DNA of 64,000 nt from Levilactobacillus brevis ATCC 14869 = DSM 20054 (GCF_001433855.1 NZ_AZCP01000001.1:437187-501186), one strand, 5' to 3'; positions 54,653-63,089 are shown, counted from the stretch's first letter. A program made the numbers and translations. The notes: generated from the sequence alone by a model not told the origin.

Positions 54653-55741
54653 ATGCAAATCAAAACAGCTTTTTCTGACGGTACTAGTGGACAACTTAAA
54701 ATTATTGATGCAACGTTAGACGAGCCAAAAGCTAATGAGGTACTCATCAAAATGGTGGCTACTGGTGTCTGCCACACAGATACTGCTGGACGTGATGGTC
54801 TTACAACCCCACTACCAGTCTCCTTGGGTCACGAAGGTGCCGGTATTGTTGAACAGGTCGGTTCTAGCGTCATGGATTTACAACCGGGTGACCATGTTGT
54901 TTTATCTTTTGCATACTGTGGTCGCTGTCAGCATTGTTTAACGGGTCACCCAGGTATGTGTGAGCATTTTAACGAACTTAACTTTGCTGGACACAACTTT
55001 GACGGTAGCCACCGAATCCACACTTTAGACGGTCAACCTATTTCTACATTTTTTGGTCAATCCTCATTCTCAACTCATGCGGTGGTTGACCAACACAACG
55101 TGATCAAGGTTGACCCAACGGTTGACTTACGTCTTCTAGGACCACTTGGTTGTGGTATTCAAACTGGAGCCGGAACCGTTTTAAATTATCTTCAACCGAA
55201 ATTTGGTGAGTCACTGGTTATTTTTGGTACGGGTGCTGTCGGACTCTCCGCTATCATGGCGGCTAAAATTACGGGGGCTAATCACATTATTGCCATTGAT
55301 ATTTTTGATAATCGACTAGCCCTAGCCAAAGAACTAGGGGCTACCGAAGTCATCAATAGTCATCAGGCCGATGTCGAAGCGACACTTAAAGAAATTTTAC
55401 CAACGGGGGCCGACTATACCATTGATACAACGGGTGTATCGCCAGTTGTCATGAATGCTCTGCATGCGTTAAAACCAGGTGGCGAATGCGCTGTCGTTGG
55501 AATGGGTCGTGACTTAACATTTAATCTCATGAATGACCTGATGGCTGAAGGTAAGAAAATCTCGGGCGTTATCGAAGGCGATGCCATTCCCCAACTGTTT
55601 ATCCCTAAGTTGGTCGATTATTATAAAAAAGGCCGCTTCCCGTTTGATAAGCTAATTAAATTTTATGACTTTGACCAGATCAATGATGGCTTTGCAGCTT
55701 CAAAAGATGGTTCTGTTTTAAAGCCCGTAGTCACGTTCTAG
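54653..55741 (+). CDS. Zinc alcohol dehydrogenase, aryl-alcohol type
   Basis: Medium-chain dehydrogenase of 362 residues. Catalytic zinc: GVCHTDTAGRDG and GHEGAGIVE; structural zinc cluster: FAYCGRCQHCLTGHPGMCE; Rossmann motif FGTGAVGLSAIMAAK near residue 200. FGQSSFSTHAVVD and GPLGCGIQTGAGTVLN resemble benzyl/aryl-alcohol dehydrogenases (XylB/AreB-like). ATG 54653 lies eight bases after AGGGTGG, so I prefer it to the closer ATG 54647. Divergent from LysR. Confidence 0.86.
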   Translation: MQIKTAFSDGTSGQLKIIDATLDEPKANEVLIKMVATGVCHTDTAGRDGLTTPLPVSLGHEGAGIVEQVGSSVMDLQPGDHVVLSFAYCGRCQHCLTGHPGMCEHFNELNFAGHNFDGSHRIHTLDGQPISTFFGQSSFSTHAVVDQHNVIKVDPTVDLRLLGPLGCGIQTGAGTVLNYLQPKFGESLVIFGTGAVGLSAIMAAKITGANHIIAIDIFDNRLALAKELGATEVINSHQADVEATLKEILPTGADYTIDTTGVSPVVMNALHALKPGGECAVVGMGRDLTFNLMNDLMAEGKKISGVIEGDAIPQLFIPKLVDYYKKGRFPFDKLIKFYDFDQINDGFAASKDGSVLKPVVTF

Positions 55742-55756
55742 TCTAAAATGAATCGG

Positions 55757-55807
55757 CTCAAAAAGTCGAGTCTCCGCAACGTTTTCCATCGTGGAGACCC
55801 GACTTTT
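55757..55807. terminator. Bidirectional terminator
   Basis: AAAAGTCG-GTCTCC pairs with GGAGAC-CGACTTTT with flanking A and T runs, between the convergent dehydrogenase and MmcQ/YjbR genes. Confidence 0.85.
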
Positions 55808-55840
55808 ATTTGTCATCATTAGGTACCGCCACAGTACCTA

Positions 55841-56194
55841 TTACCCACTGACCAACGTGTAACTGTGTTCTAGCAATCGGTAACTTTCTTCTGTACTAAT
55901 CTGGTCCAACCGTGCGCTAACCCAATGGCTCTTATTCATGTGGTACGCTGGCAAAAAAGCTGGATCAGCTTGTAACGACTCAACCGCTTCTGGCTCTAAC
56001 TTGATAACCATAATCGGTACGGATTGCTCTGTCAGTAACCCTAACTTGTCAGCTGAAACATCCATTAAGATTGCAAACCATTTATGGTTTTGGGGCTGTC
56101 TTAAGATCGCATAGCTCGGATACTTGGACCATAAGTACTCCGGCTGGATGCCGTATTGATCTTCAACATGTTGAAAAATTACTGTTCGCTCCAT
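55841..56194 (-). CDS. MmcQ/YjbR family protein
   Basis: Protein of 117 residues with the small DNA-binding-like fold of MmcQ/YjbR (PEYLWSKYPSYAILRQPQNHKWFAILMDV; later IMVIKLEPEAVESLQADPAFLPAYHMNKSHWVSARLD). AAAGGAGACAGATT precedes the ATG. It follows the DJ-1/PfpI gene by 12 bp and is co-transcribed with it. Function unknown. Confidence 0.82.
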   Translation of the reverse strand: MERTVIFQHVEDQYGIQPEYLWSKYPSYAILRQPQNHKWFAILMDVSADKLGLLTEQSVPIMVIKLEPEAVESLQADPAFLPAYHMNKSHWVSARLDQISTEESYRLLEHSYTLVSG

Positions 56195-56206
56195 AATCTG
56201 TCTCCT

Positions 56207-56797
56207 TTACGGTTTGAACGGATCACCGTATTGCCGCGTATACTCGTAATAGCCCAGTTGCTGCAAGTCTAAAGCCTGTTTTGCCGCTGTAGTTAGTTGT
56301 CCACTGGCCTTCAGGACGGCCGAGGTAAAGGCTAATGCCGCCGTGCCATTAGCAGTCACTAGTTGACGATCAACGACCACTTGCTGCGGTTCAAAATCAG
56401 TTGGATTTTGATATCTTGGAAATGATTGCCATAAAAACTGTGCATTTCCAGTATGATTATATCCCGTTAGTAAACCGTTACGGGCCAAGTAATCAACTGC
56501 ACCACAGATGGCTCCGACAATAACTTTTCGTTGAAGGCACTGCTGAACTAAAGCAGTTAACCTAGGATCGTCATGTTGCCAAGCGTTACCGCCAATGAGT
56601 ACCAACAGCGTCATCTCAGGTTTAAGCTCACTAATCTGGTAGTCCACTAGTGTTGTCCAACCACCAATTGAAGTAACCTCTGACTGATTAGATGCTGTCT
56701 TAACTACCCAGTCGGCCATTTGGTTCAGTTGACTGGATAGGTAAGCCCCTTCCCAGTCGGCGTAATGATCCATCATGATAAATATTGCCTGTTTCAT
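56207..56797 (-). CDS. DJ-1/PfpI family protein
   Basis: Protein of 196 residues of the class I glutamine amidotransferase-like fold: FIMMDHYADWEGAYLSSQL at the start (acid residue), and VGAICGAVDYLARNGLL at the nucleophile elbow with Cys. Members act as chaperones, deglycases or proteases. ATG 56797 after GAGAGAGGG. Upstream gene of a pair with MmcQ/YjbR. Confidence 0.84.
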   Translation of the reverse strand: MKQAIFIMMDHYADWEGAYLSSQLNQMADWVVKTASNQSEVTSIGGWTTLVDYQISELKPEMTLLVLIGGNAWQHDDPRLTALVQQCLQRKVIVGAICGAVDYLARNGLLTGYNHTGNAQFLWQSFPRYQNPTDFEPQQVVVDRQLVTANGTAALAFTSAVLKASGQLTTAAKQALDLQQLGYYEYTRQYGDPFKP

Positions 56798-56894
56798 TAG
56801 CGATAACCCTCTCTCCAATTAACTTAAGTTCAGTATATAGAATGATGTAAGTAATGTAAAGAACGTCCGTTCGATTTGACTATGTCATTAGTAA

Positions 56895-57050
56895 GTACTG
56901 TCAATTTTGGCTTGGGTATTGCTGCAATACACTTACGAATTTTTGGACAATCGTCAAAAGTGGGATCGTCCGGCAACTCGTAACCAGTCTTACATCGAGT
57001 ACACCGTCAATAAGGCATTGAGCTACGCTCTCGAAAATATAAAAGATTAG
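56895..57050 (+). pseudogene. Remnant of an unrecognised small gene
   Basis: An open stretch of 51 codons begins right after a TAA and ends TAG 57050. The translation has a hydrophobic start (VLSILAWVLL) and a well-formed charged end (NRQKWDRPATRNQ...ALSYALENIKD). There is no ATG/GTG start with a ribosome binding site; only TTG is available. A textbook terminator follows seven bases after the stop, as for a real gene. I read it as the 3' end of a gene that lost its 5' part; family not recognised. Confidence 0.4.
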
Positions 57051-57056
57051 TCCCTG

Positions 57057-57084
57057 CGGGTGTCATTGGCACCCGTTTTGTTTT
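57057..57084 (+). terminator. Intrinsic terminator
   Basis: CGGGTG pairs with CACCCG around a seven-base loop, followed by TTTTGTTTTG. It ends the remnant gene transcript. Confidence 0.75.
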
Positions 57085-57112
57085 GCGAATACGGTCAGAA
57101 AGGAGTCGTAAT

Positions 57113-57229
57113 ATGTTTAACTTTTTAAAGTCTTTTGGAAACGCTATTATTGTTCTTAGTGCAATTGGTGCCTTTGAGGTCATTCGCTTCGTAATTACCG
57201 TAGTGACTACCATCGCCGGGCTATTTTAA
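57113..57229 (+). CDS. 38-residue hydrophobic peptide
   Basis: A very small gene with AAAGGAG nine bases before its ATG. The peptide is a membrane-type helix with few charges (MFNFLKSFGNAIIVLSAIGA, FEVIRFVITVVTTIAGLF) and no signal cleavage site. It could be a small membrane protein, a holin-like or toxin-type peptide, or a leaderless bacteriocin-like peptide; none is proven. It is the first of three small genes in a row on the plus strand. Confidence 0.5.
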   Translation: MFNFLKSFGNAIIVLSAIGAFEVIRFVITVVTTIAGLF

Positions 57230-57257
57230 TAAGATTCTATGAAAGGAAGTGATTCAA

Positions 57258-57332
57258 ATGGAATGTCCCTACTGCGGTCAACCCGTCAGTGCCTCAGACA
57301 CGCAATGTCCCTATTGCCATCGCGATCTTTAG
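57258..57332 (+). CDS. 24-residue double-CxxC zinc ribbon
   Basis: A minimal gene: GAAAGGAAGTG ribosome binding site, ATG 57258, stop TAG 57330. The peptide has two CPYC motifs (MECPYCGQ and TQCPYCHRDL) about ten residues apart, exactly the spacing of a zinc-ribbon knuckle pair, and nothing else. In larger proteins such a ribbon sits before membrane helices; here no helix follows in any frame. It may be a free zinc-ribbon mini protein or the preserved start of a lost gene. Confidence 0.5.
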   Translation: MECPYCGQPVSASDTQCPYCHRDL

Positions 57333-57444
57333 CATTCAGTAGCATGCACGTAAAATAGGTTTTGTAATCGCTGATACAAGATGATGGCCTACAAATTCTG
57401 TCGCGCCGTTATCCAAATTAATCTAAAATTGGAGGAATATTATT

Positions 57445-57675
57445 ATGAATATTGAAGCAGCACATAACTCTGTCGTTCTTTGGGAAAACAAAACGGCTGA
57501 TCTACAAGAACACATTGATGGATTTTGCACTATTCTTGAGTCTCACGATGATCCTGAGATCAAAGAAATGGTTCAACAAGCAATAAATGAAAAGGCACGC
57601 TACAACAAGGAACTACAGAAAGCCCAAAGCGACCTAGATGCTGCGATTGGTTCTATTTTGTCCAGTGTCCATTAG
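57445..57675 (+). CDS. Small helical protein, unknown function
   Basis: Protein of 76 residues, TTGGAGGAATATTATT before the ATG. Predicted all-helical and charged (WENKTADLQEHIDGFCTILESH, EIKEMVQQAINEKARYNKELQKAQSDLDAAI), with heptad-like spacing that suggests a short coiled coil. It is the third small gene in the run, after the hydrophobic peptide and the zinc ribbon. Followed by a terminator at 57735-57782. Family not recognised. Confidence 0.65.
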   Translation: MNIEAAHNSVVLWENKTADLQEHIDGFCTILESHDDPEIKEMVQQAINEKARYNKELQKAQSDLDAAIGSILSSVH

Positions 57676-58052
57676 TCACGGCTACCTGCTTCAATTCCTC
57701 CCCTATCAGCGCTTACACAAACTATTTTATCTAAAGAGCATCAGCTTTCGGAACACCGTGTCTTCCGGAGCTGATGCTTTTATGTGTAAAATCATTTTAT
57801 TTGCGAACGCCCTACGTGCCGTATTTTGCCCGTATTAGGCGTTTTAGGTGATTCATGGTTGATTATGCGTGTGTTTGCCTTTGCACCGTACCACACCCGT
57901 TATTTGTACACTGTGAGGGGAATAACTTCCGGTAACCTTCTCAACACTTAAAATAGTAACTATTTTAAGGATTTTTTAAAATTCAATTGTATTACTCGTA
58001 TATATGTTGAATAATATAAGTGTATAAAACAATACGAAAAGGGGAATTCAAA
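57676..58052. other. Intergenic region before the CAP gene
   Basis: 377 bp. A terminator lies at 57735-57782 (AGCATCAGCT...AGCTGATGCT with TTTTAT). At 57947-57969 CTTAAAATAGT-A-ACTATTTTAAG is a perfect 11-base inverted repeat, operator-like, about 25 bp before an AT-rich promoter area. The rest shows no gene. Confidence 0.5.
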
Positions 58053-59015
58053 TTGTCTACAAAAGCGCAAAAGTTACTTTGCATAGCATTTAGTGCCTTA
58101 GTCGGCCTCAGCATCACAGCGGCTGTTCCAACTACATCACAGGCCGCAAAACGAAAACCTGGTAAGGTAGTCCGTACCATGAAGTACAAGACTATGAAGG
58201 TTAAAGCCAAGAAAGGTTATGTTTACACCAGTACCAAATTAACCAAACGTGGCGTTCATCTTACGAAGTACAAAAATAAAACAATGACCACTAAGAAGGC
58301 ATACTTGATTAAGGTTCCCGGCAAACCAGCGGTTTGGTACGATCGTGTAAGCTCAAAGAATAAGAAACTTAACGGCTATGTCTACAACAATTACCTAAAG
58401 GTCATCAAGAAAACATCAACTAAAGGAAAAACGTCGACTAAGTCAACGAACAAGGTTCCGGTTGACCCAGATGCAAATGTGCCACTGAAAGACCTTTACA
58501 GTTATGGGACTAACAGTAAAAATAACACTACTCAGAAGCTCGGTCTCGACGGTGACCAGTCGTACTTTGATACCGATGTATTCTCAAAGTATCCTGCCAA
58601 CCTAGACGAGTTTAAATCCATCTTTGTCGAACTGTTAAATCAAGAACGGCTGTCACGCGGGTTATCACCAGTATCTGTTGATTCTGACCTATCCAAGATT
58701 GCAGATAAACGAGCGCTAGATTCCCAGAAAATTAATGATCTCGTACATCTTGACAGTGCTGGAAACTCTATCGCTGCTGTTTATGCCAAAAAAGCTGGAC
58801 TAAATGTACCACCATTTAGTGAGTGTTTAGGCTTTGTAGAAAACGCTCCGGCACGAATGGTAGCACGGGAGAGCCTGAGAGACTATATTTATCAAGATGC
58901 CGCATCAGATTGGGGTCACCGTAATATACTATTAAACCCTTCGTATACTCGTATTGGAGTTGGAATCACAACTGCAAAAAATAAAATGACGGTTAATGCT
59001 ATTGAAATGTATTAG
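58053..59015 (+). CDS. Secreted CAP-domain (SCP/PR1) protein
   Basis: Protein of 320 residues. Start TTG 58053 nine bases after AAGGGG. Signal peptide to about residue 33 (LLCIAFSALVGLSITAAVPTTSQAA). Residues 40-125 are Lys/Thr/Tyr-rich SH3-like or surface-layer-type sequence (KKGYVYTSTKLTKRGVHLTKYKNK). The C-terminal CAP domain (about 190-320) has FVELLNQERLSRGLSPVSVDSDLSKIADKRALD, AFSEC-type core and WGHRNILLNPSYTRIGVGI. CAP proteins act on the cell surface; a cell-wall or lipid role is unknown. No LPXTG signal. Confidence 0.82.
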   Translation: MSTKAQKLLCIAFSALVGLSITAAVPTTSQAAKRKPGKVVRTMKYKTMKVKAKKGYVYTSTKLTKRGVHLTKYKNKTMTTKKAYLIKVPGKPAVWYDRVSSKNKKLNGYVYNNYLKVIKKTSTKGKTSTKSTNKVPVDPDANVPLKDLYSYGTNSKNNTTQKLGLDGDQSYFDTDVFSKYPANLDEFKSIFVELLNQERLSRGLSPVSVDSDLSKIADKRALDSQKINDLVHLDSAGNSIAAVYAKKAGLNVPPFSECLGFVENAPARMVARESLRDYIYQDAASDWGHRNILLNPSYTRIGVGITTAKNKMTVNAIEMY

Positions 59016-59029
59016 AAAATAGCTTTAAA

Positions 59030-59081
59030 AAAAGAACCCACATCGCTGTTGATGTAAAACAGCAATGTGGGTTCTTTTTTA
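59030..59081. terminator. Bidirectional terminator
   Basis: AAAGAACCCACAT-GCTGTT pairs with AACAGC-ATGTGGGTTCTTT with T runs on both strands, between the convergent CAP gene and the truncated surface-protein gene. Confidence 0.85.
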
Positions 59082-59116
59082 CTCACTAACGCAAGAGAGT
59101 ATTTACTTAGAGGAGA

Positions 59117-60922
59117 TTATTTCACGAAGCGGTAGATAAAGTTGTAGAACCAATTGTTACTTAACTTATCAGTCCCACCAGTTTGACCAAATGTTGGACG
59201 CGTAACACTTGGACGGACGTAAGTTGTTCCTTGAAGTGGTTGCCCTTGTGAGAACACTGAACGTGCTTGTGAAGGCAATTGACTAGGAACTTGTGTGGTC
59301 GTCGTTCCATTTTGACCAGGTTGAGTAGTTGTGTACTGTGATCCTGGCGTTGTGCTACTTCCAGTTGTTGGGTTACTGCCATTCGATAAACTACCACCGT
59401 TTGATGGGTTGCTACCATTCGTTGGATTACTCCCATTTGAAATGCTACCACCGTTGGATGGGTTATTAGCGTTATGGCTATCTAGGCTGCCGTCGTTTCC
59501 TTGTTTCTGACCATTTTGGTTATTAACCGTCAATCCACCTTGCGCATTATTATCTGTGGTTCCAGCGTTATGCGTAATTGAGATAGTTTGGCCCGTGTCA
59601 GAAGCATCCTTATGTTCGGCAACAACATTCCCATCGGCACTTTGTGCCGTTTCATAGGCTACCCATTTAGCTTGGTCGCCATCTGACAATGCCGCTAATG
59701 AGTTAAGAGACTGCAAATTGATATTGTACGCCGTTGTGTCGGTTTCGGCATCTGTATCATCAGTCCCTAGACCTAGACCAGCAACTCCTTGATAAGCACC
59801 AGTAACGCTTCCATCAGCTTGCTCATCATTAGTTTCGTCACGGTTAACAGCATCTGAGTTGTTATCACTGTCTTGTGCAGATGAAATTCCATCGTTCACA
59901 ACACTATTGGTAACAAGACCAGCGCTATTCAGTACCGGGGTCATATAACGAGCATTCGGAGCACCATCAAATTCATTGAATTGAACGGTGGCCACACCAT
60001 CAGAAGTCGTTGGCGTAAGCGACTTACGCCCAATCAAATACTGATTGTCAAGGATTACTGGTTGTTGGGTTCCAGCATCCATTTCAACGGCCGTTAATAC
60101 CATCTTTTCACCCGGTGCAAAGTCAGTAAACGAAACTTTATCGACGATTGGTTCTTGAACATTTGAGCCATCGCCCTTCAAAACAAAGTTCTTTTTGTTG
60201 TTGACGGTTTGCATGGTATGAATTGCTGGATTGGTAACACGAACAGTCTGTTTCGTGTTATTCACATCAACCTCAGAAGTGATCTGGTCTTCCTTGGTTC
60301 CTTGCCCAGTAGACATATCTTCAAGCATAACCATCTTCTGACCACGAAGACCAGTTGTATCAATCAGATACTTCTTATCATGTGGGTTAATTGGCGTAGT
60401 GTCATAATCTGGCTTGACTGGGACTAACTTATTCTCAGAAAGACGCTTATTGGCGGCCGCCGTTCCGCTTAAATTAGTTGTGTAGCCAGTGTTAGCATGA
60501 TTAGGATCTGAAGCATTGTCCCCAGTGTTCTGATCGACAGTGTTTTGATCGGAGTTCTGAATATCTTTAATCTTTGAGACCACGTTACTGAATGCAGCAA
60601 CAATTTCAGCCTTATCAGTTGCTGACATTGGGTCTGACGCCTTAGCAACCACGTTATCTAAAGCTGTAGTGCTAAGGCTGTAACGAGCCGCAATCTTTTC
60701 AAGACTTGCAACAGCCTGCTTGATCTGTTCATCAGAATCGTTTGAACTGATTGATACTGAGATACTTGAACTATTATCATCACCAGTGGCGCTTGAACCG
60801 TTACCGGTATCAGTGTTGCCCCCGGTACTAGAGCCATCCCCAGTATTGAGACCACCTCTACATATATGCAGAATATGAGCTGATGGATCTTCTTGTTGCA
60901 AGCAAGATGAGGTCACCCCCAC
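59117..60922 (-). pseudogene. Surface protein with T-Q ester (VaFE-like) domain, 5' end lost
   Basis: The frame gives 601 residues, but its apparent GTG start is inside a CRISPR repeat and the first 24 or so residues are translated spacer/repeat DNA. There is no signal peptide. Genuine protein sequence starts near 60850 with Gly/Asn/Ser/Thr-rich text, then a domain of T-Q ester/VaFE type (DKVSFTDFAPGEKMVLTAVE, then GVATVQFNEFDG), an acidic linker and a repetitive tail (NPSNGGS, NPTNGS units). It ends NNWFYNFIYRFVK without an LPXTG motif. I read it as a surface or adhesin gene truncated at its 5' end by loss of DNA up to a CRISPR repeat. Confidence 0.65.
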
Positions 60923-60998
60923 ACCCGTGGGGAATACAACAGGTTCAGCATGACCTTTTGCTCATTACGAGGATCACCCCCACACCCGTGGGGAATAC
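60910..60998 (-). CRISPR. Two-repeat, one-spacer type I-E CRISPR remnant
   Basis: Two copies of a 28-nt repeat (60971-60998 and 60910-60937) flank a 33-nt spacer (60938-60970), so the unit is 61 nt, the type I-E length. Read on the minus strand each repeat starts GTATTCCCCACGGGTGTGGG and can form the CCCCAC-GGGT-GTGGGG hairpin of type I-E crRNA. The second repeat differs at two positions near its 3' end, as terminal repeats often do. No cas gene lies within the window. No further repeat is found at 61-nt steps on either side. Confidence 0.8.
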
Positions 60999-61005
60999 AC
61001 TAAAG

Positions 61006-61075
61006 AAACGCCGCCACACCGGCATTTTAAAATTTCAAAACCGGCGTTTTTTATGAGTTTCGTCATGAGACTCAT
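61006..61075. other. Hairpins next to the CRISPR remnant, possible leader
   Basis: AAACGCCG (61006-61013) pairs with CGGCGTTT (61042-61049), followed by TTTTTT on the plus strand; ATGAGT-TC and GA-ACTCAT (61053-61074) form a second stem. On the minus strand TATAAAATATAG lies just upstream, a promoter-like box that would transcribe the array. This occupies the place of a CRISPR leader, but I cannot confirm leader identity. Confidence 0.35.
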
Positions 61076-61151
61076 CTATATTTTATAGCATACCGCAGAA
61101 TCCTAGCGACAGCAATCCGGTTCGTTATCCGACAACTCACTCTCATACATA

Positions 61152-61190
61152 ATAAAAAGCCGATCCCTTTAACCGGGACCGGCTTTTTAT
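61152..61190 (-). terminator. Bidirectional terminator
   Basis: AAAAAGCCG-TCCC pairs with GGGA-CGGCTTTTT. It ends the HicB-like gene transcript. Confidence 0.85.
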
Positions 61191-61208
61191 GCTTTATTTC
61201 ATCAATGA

Positions 61209-61520
61209 CTAAGTCAATTGTAGGTCTGCTTGATCAGTTGGTACTGCGTGTTCGATGACTTGGTCTAAATCTACCGCGACAAACTGAATGAATGCCATGG
61301 GGTATTGATGCATCAACTCAGTGATGGTCGTCGCTGTTGGCAGTACCATCGGATGATGATGGAGCGTCTGACCGAGAACGGTTGTCGCGTTGACCAGACT
61401 CTCGCCTAGGGTTTGGCCGCTGGTCATAGCTTCTTCAATATCGGGGAAAGTTACGATATACCCACCAGCTTCATTATCATGGAACACGGCCGGGTACGTA
61501 ACGATATTTGCTTTCGTCAT
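61209..61520 (-). CDS. HicB-like antitoxin-family protein, no HicA partner
   Basis: Protein of 103 residues with the HicB N-terminal fold (YPAVFHDNEAGGYIVTFPDIEEAMTSGQTLGESLVNATTVLG), in which HicB resembles a degraded RNase H. ATG 61520 behind AAGAGGTG. No HicA toxin (a short dsRBD-like protein) lies directly upstream or downstream. Its C-terminal half lacks an obvious DNA-binding motif. It may be an orphan antitoxin, or act with a distant toxin. Confidence 0.75.
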   Translation of the reverse strand: MTKANIVTYPAVFHDNEAGGYIVTFPDIEEAMTSGQTLGESLVNATTVLGQTLHHHPMVLPTATTITELMHQYPMAFIQFVAVDLDQVIEHAVPTDQADLQLT

Positions 61521-61649
61521 TATATTTTGCACCTCTTATTCACATTCGATAGCCGCAATTGTACGCTATTTGGTCTAGACATGGCAATCGCTGGTTAGCC
61601 CAATTAATTAAGTTGGCGTGAATCAAACGATAAGCTAGATAATTGGAAA

Positions 61650-63089
61650 TTATGCCTTTTTAGTAGAACGTTTTACCAAAAAGGCCATTAAAAATCCCAA
61701 GAAGCTCATGGCGGCAGTCACAATGAAGGCCGCTGTGTACCCATCTAAGTTCGCATTCATGATTAAATGGTGCAATAAAGTTGGTTGTTTAATATACAAT
61801 CGTACGTTTGGCATATTTCCTTTGGTGACATTCGCCATGATTGAAACGACCAATGCCGTTCCAATTGAAGAAAAAATCTGTTTCACCGTATTATTAACGG
61901 CTGTTCCGTGCGCAATCAGCGACCGGTCTAGCGCGTTCATTCCCACAGTTGTGATCGGCATCAAGACCATCGAAACCCCTAACATCCGAACTGCATAAAC
62001 CAAAATGATCCACCACAAGGCTGTATCACTTTGCAAAAAGCACAATGGCAACGTTCCTAAGGTTAAGCAGGCTAAGCCAATAATCGATAATTCGCGGCCA
62101 CCAATCCGATCGACGATTCTCCCGGTAATGGGATTCATCAAAGCAATCACAATAGCCCCCGGTAACAATGTCAATCCTGATATTAATGCCGATTGTCCTC
62201 GTACAATTTGTAAATACATGGGTAGAACTAATTCAGCACCCGTCATTGCCGTATTAGCAATGGCTCCCAAAATTGTTGCCACTGTAAACTGCCCCTTGGC
62301 AAACACACGTAATTCCAAGAACGGTTCACTAATCGTCAGCTGGCGAACTGCAAATAAGGCCACAAAGATAACGCCAACGGCCAAGGCCGTAATCACAGTT
62401 GAATCAGTCCATCCATTTTGTCCAACTGTTGAAAAACCATAGAGCACCGAACCAAATCCAATACTCGATAAAATTAATGATAAAACATCCAAATGAGTCC
62501 GCCGATTTTCAATCACTGGCCGCATGAAGAAGAAACTCAGTAGAATAATCACGAACGCAATGGGAATCATAATCCCAAAAATATTACGCCATGACCCGTT
62601 ATCAACTACAAATCCCGCTAAGGTCGGGCCAATTGCTGGGCCAACACCAACCGCAATGCCCACCAAGCCCATTGCTGAACCGCGCTGTTCTGGGGGGAAA
62701 ATAGAAAACATAATTGTTTGTAGCAGTGGCATAGCCACTCCCACCCCGACCGCTTGAATCAACCGGCCACTAAGCAACATCGCAAATGAAGGAGCTGCCC
62801 AACAAAGTATCGTCCCACCGGCAAAAATTGTCATGGCGCTAATCCATAACCACTTACTGTTAAATTGAGTCGACAACCAAGCTGACAATGGAATCATAAT
62901 CCCATTGACCAATAAGAAACCGGTTGTTAACCACTGCACTGTCGTGGCATTAATACTGAACGCCTTCATTAAATCTGGGAATGCTGTTGCCAAAACAGTT
63001 TGATTCAAAACGTTTAAGAAAGTACCAATTAATAGAATCGTCACCATCATGGCGCGATTATAAGGTTTATCTGTAATATCAGTTGTCAT
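61650..63089 (-). CDS. DHA2 family MFS multidrug transporter
   Basis: Membrane protein of 479 residues with 14 predicted helices (EmrB/QacA type). FLNVLNQTVLATAFPDLMKAF at the start (DHA2 helix 1 motif), GRLIQAVGVGVAMPLLQTI, and the antiporter motif GPAIGPTLAGFV are seen. It exports drugs with proton motive force. CAAGGAGGAAAATA before the ATG. Divergent from a MerR regulator at 63211. Confidence 0.88.
   Translation of the reverse strand: MTTDITDKPYNRAMMVTILLIGTFLNVLNQTVLATAFPDLMKAFSINATTVQWLTTGFLLVNGIMIPLSAWLSTQFNSKWLWISAMTIFAGGTILCWAAPSFAMLLSGRLIQAVGVGVAMPLLQTIMFSIFPPEQRGSAMGLVGIAVGVGPAIGPTLAGFVVDNGSWRNIFGIMIPIAFVIILLSFFFMRPVIENRRTHLDVLSLILSSIGFGSVLYGFSTVGQNGWTDSTVITALAVGVIFVALFAVRQLTISEPFLELRVFAKGQFTVATILGAIANTAMTGAELVLPMYLQIVRGQSALISGLTLLPGAIVIALMNPITGRIVDRIGGRELSIIGLACLTLGTLPLCFLQSDTALWWIILVYAVRMLGVSMVLMPITTVGMNALDRSLIAHGTAVNNTVKQIFSSIGTALVVSIMANVTKGNMPNVRLYIKQPTLLHHLIMNANLDGYTAAFIVTAAMSFLGFLMAFLVKRSTKKA

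Noticed and set aside
57113-57229. Type I toxin or leaderless bacteriocin call for the 38-residue peptide
   Set aside because: Hydrophobicity alone is not enough; no antisense RNA, immunity gene or family motif was recognised.
62005-62442. 145-codon plus frame inside the DHA2 transporter gene
   Set aside because: Shadow of the minus-strand transporter; composition rich in Pro/Thr/Asn/Lys without motifs.
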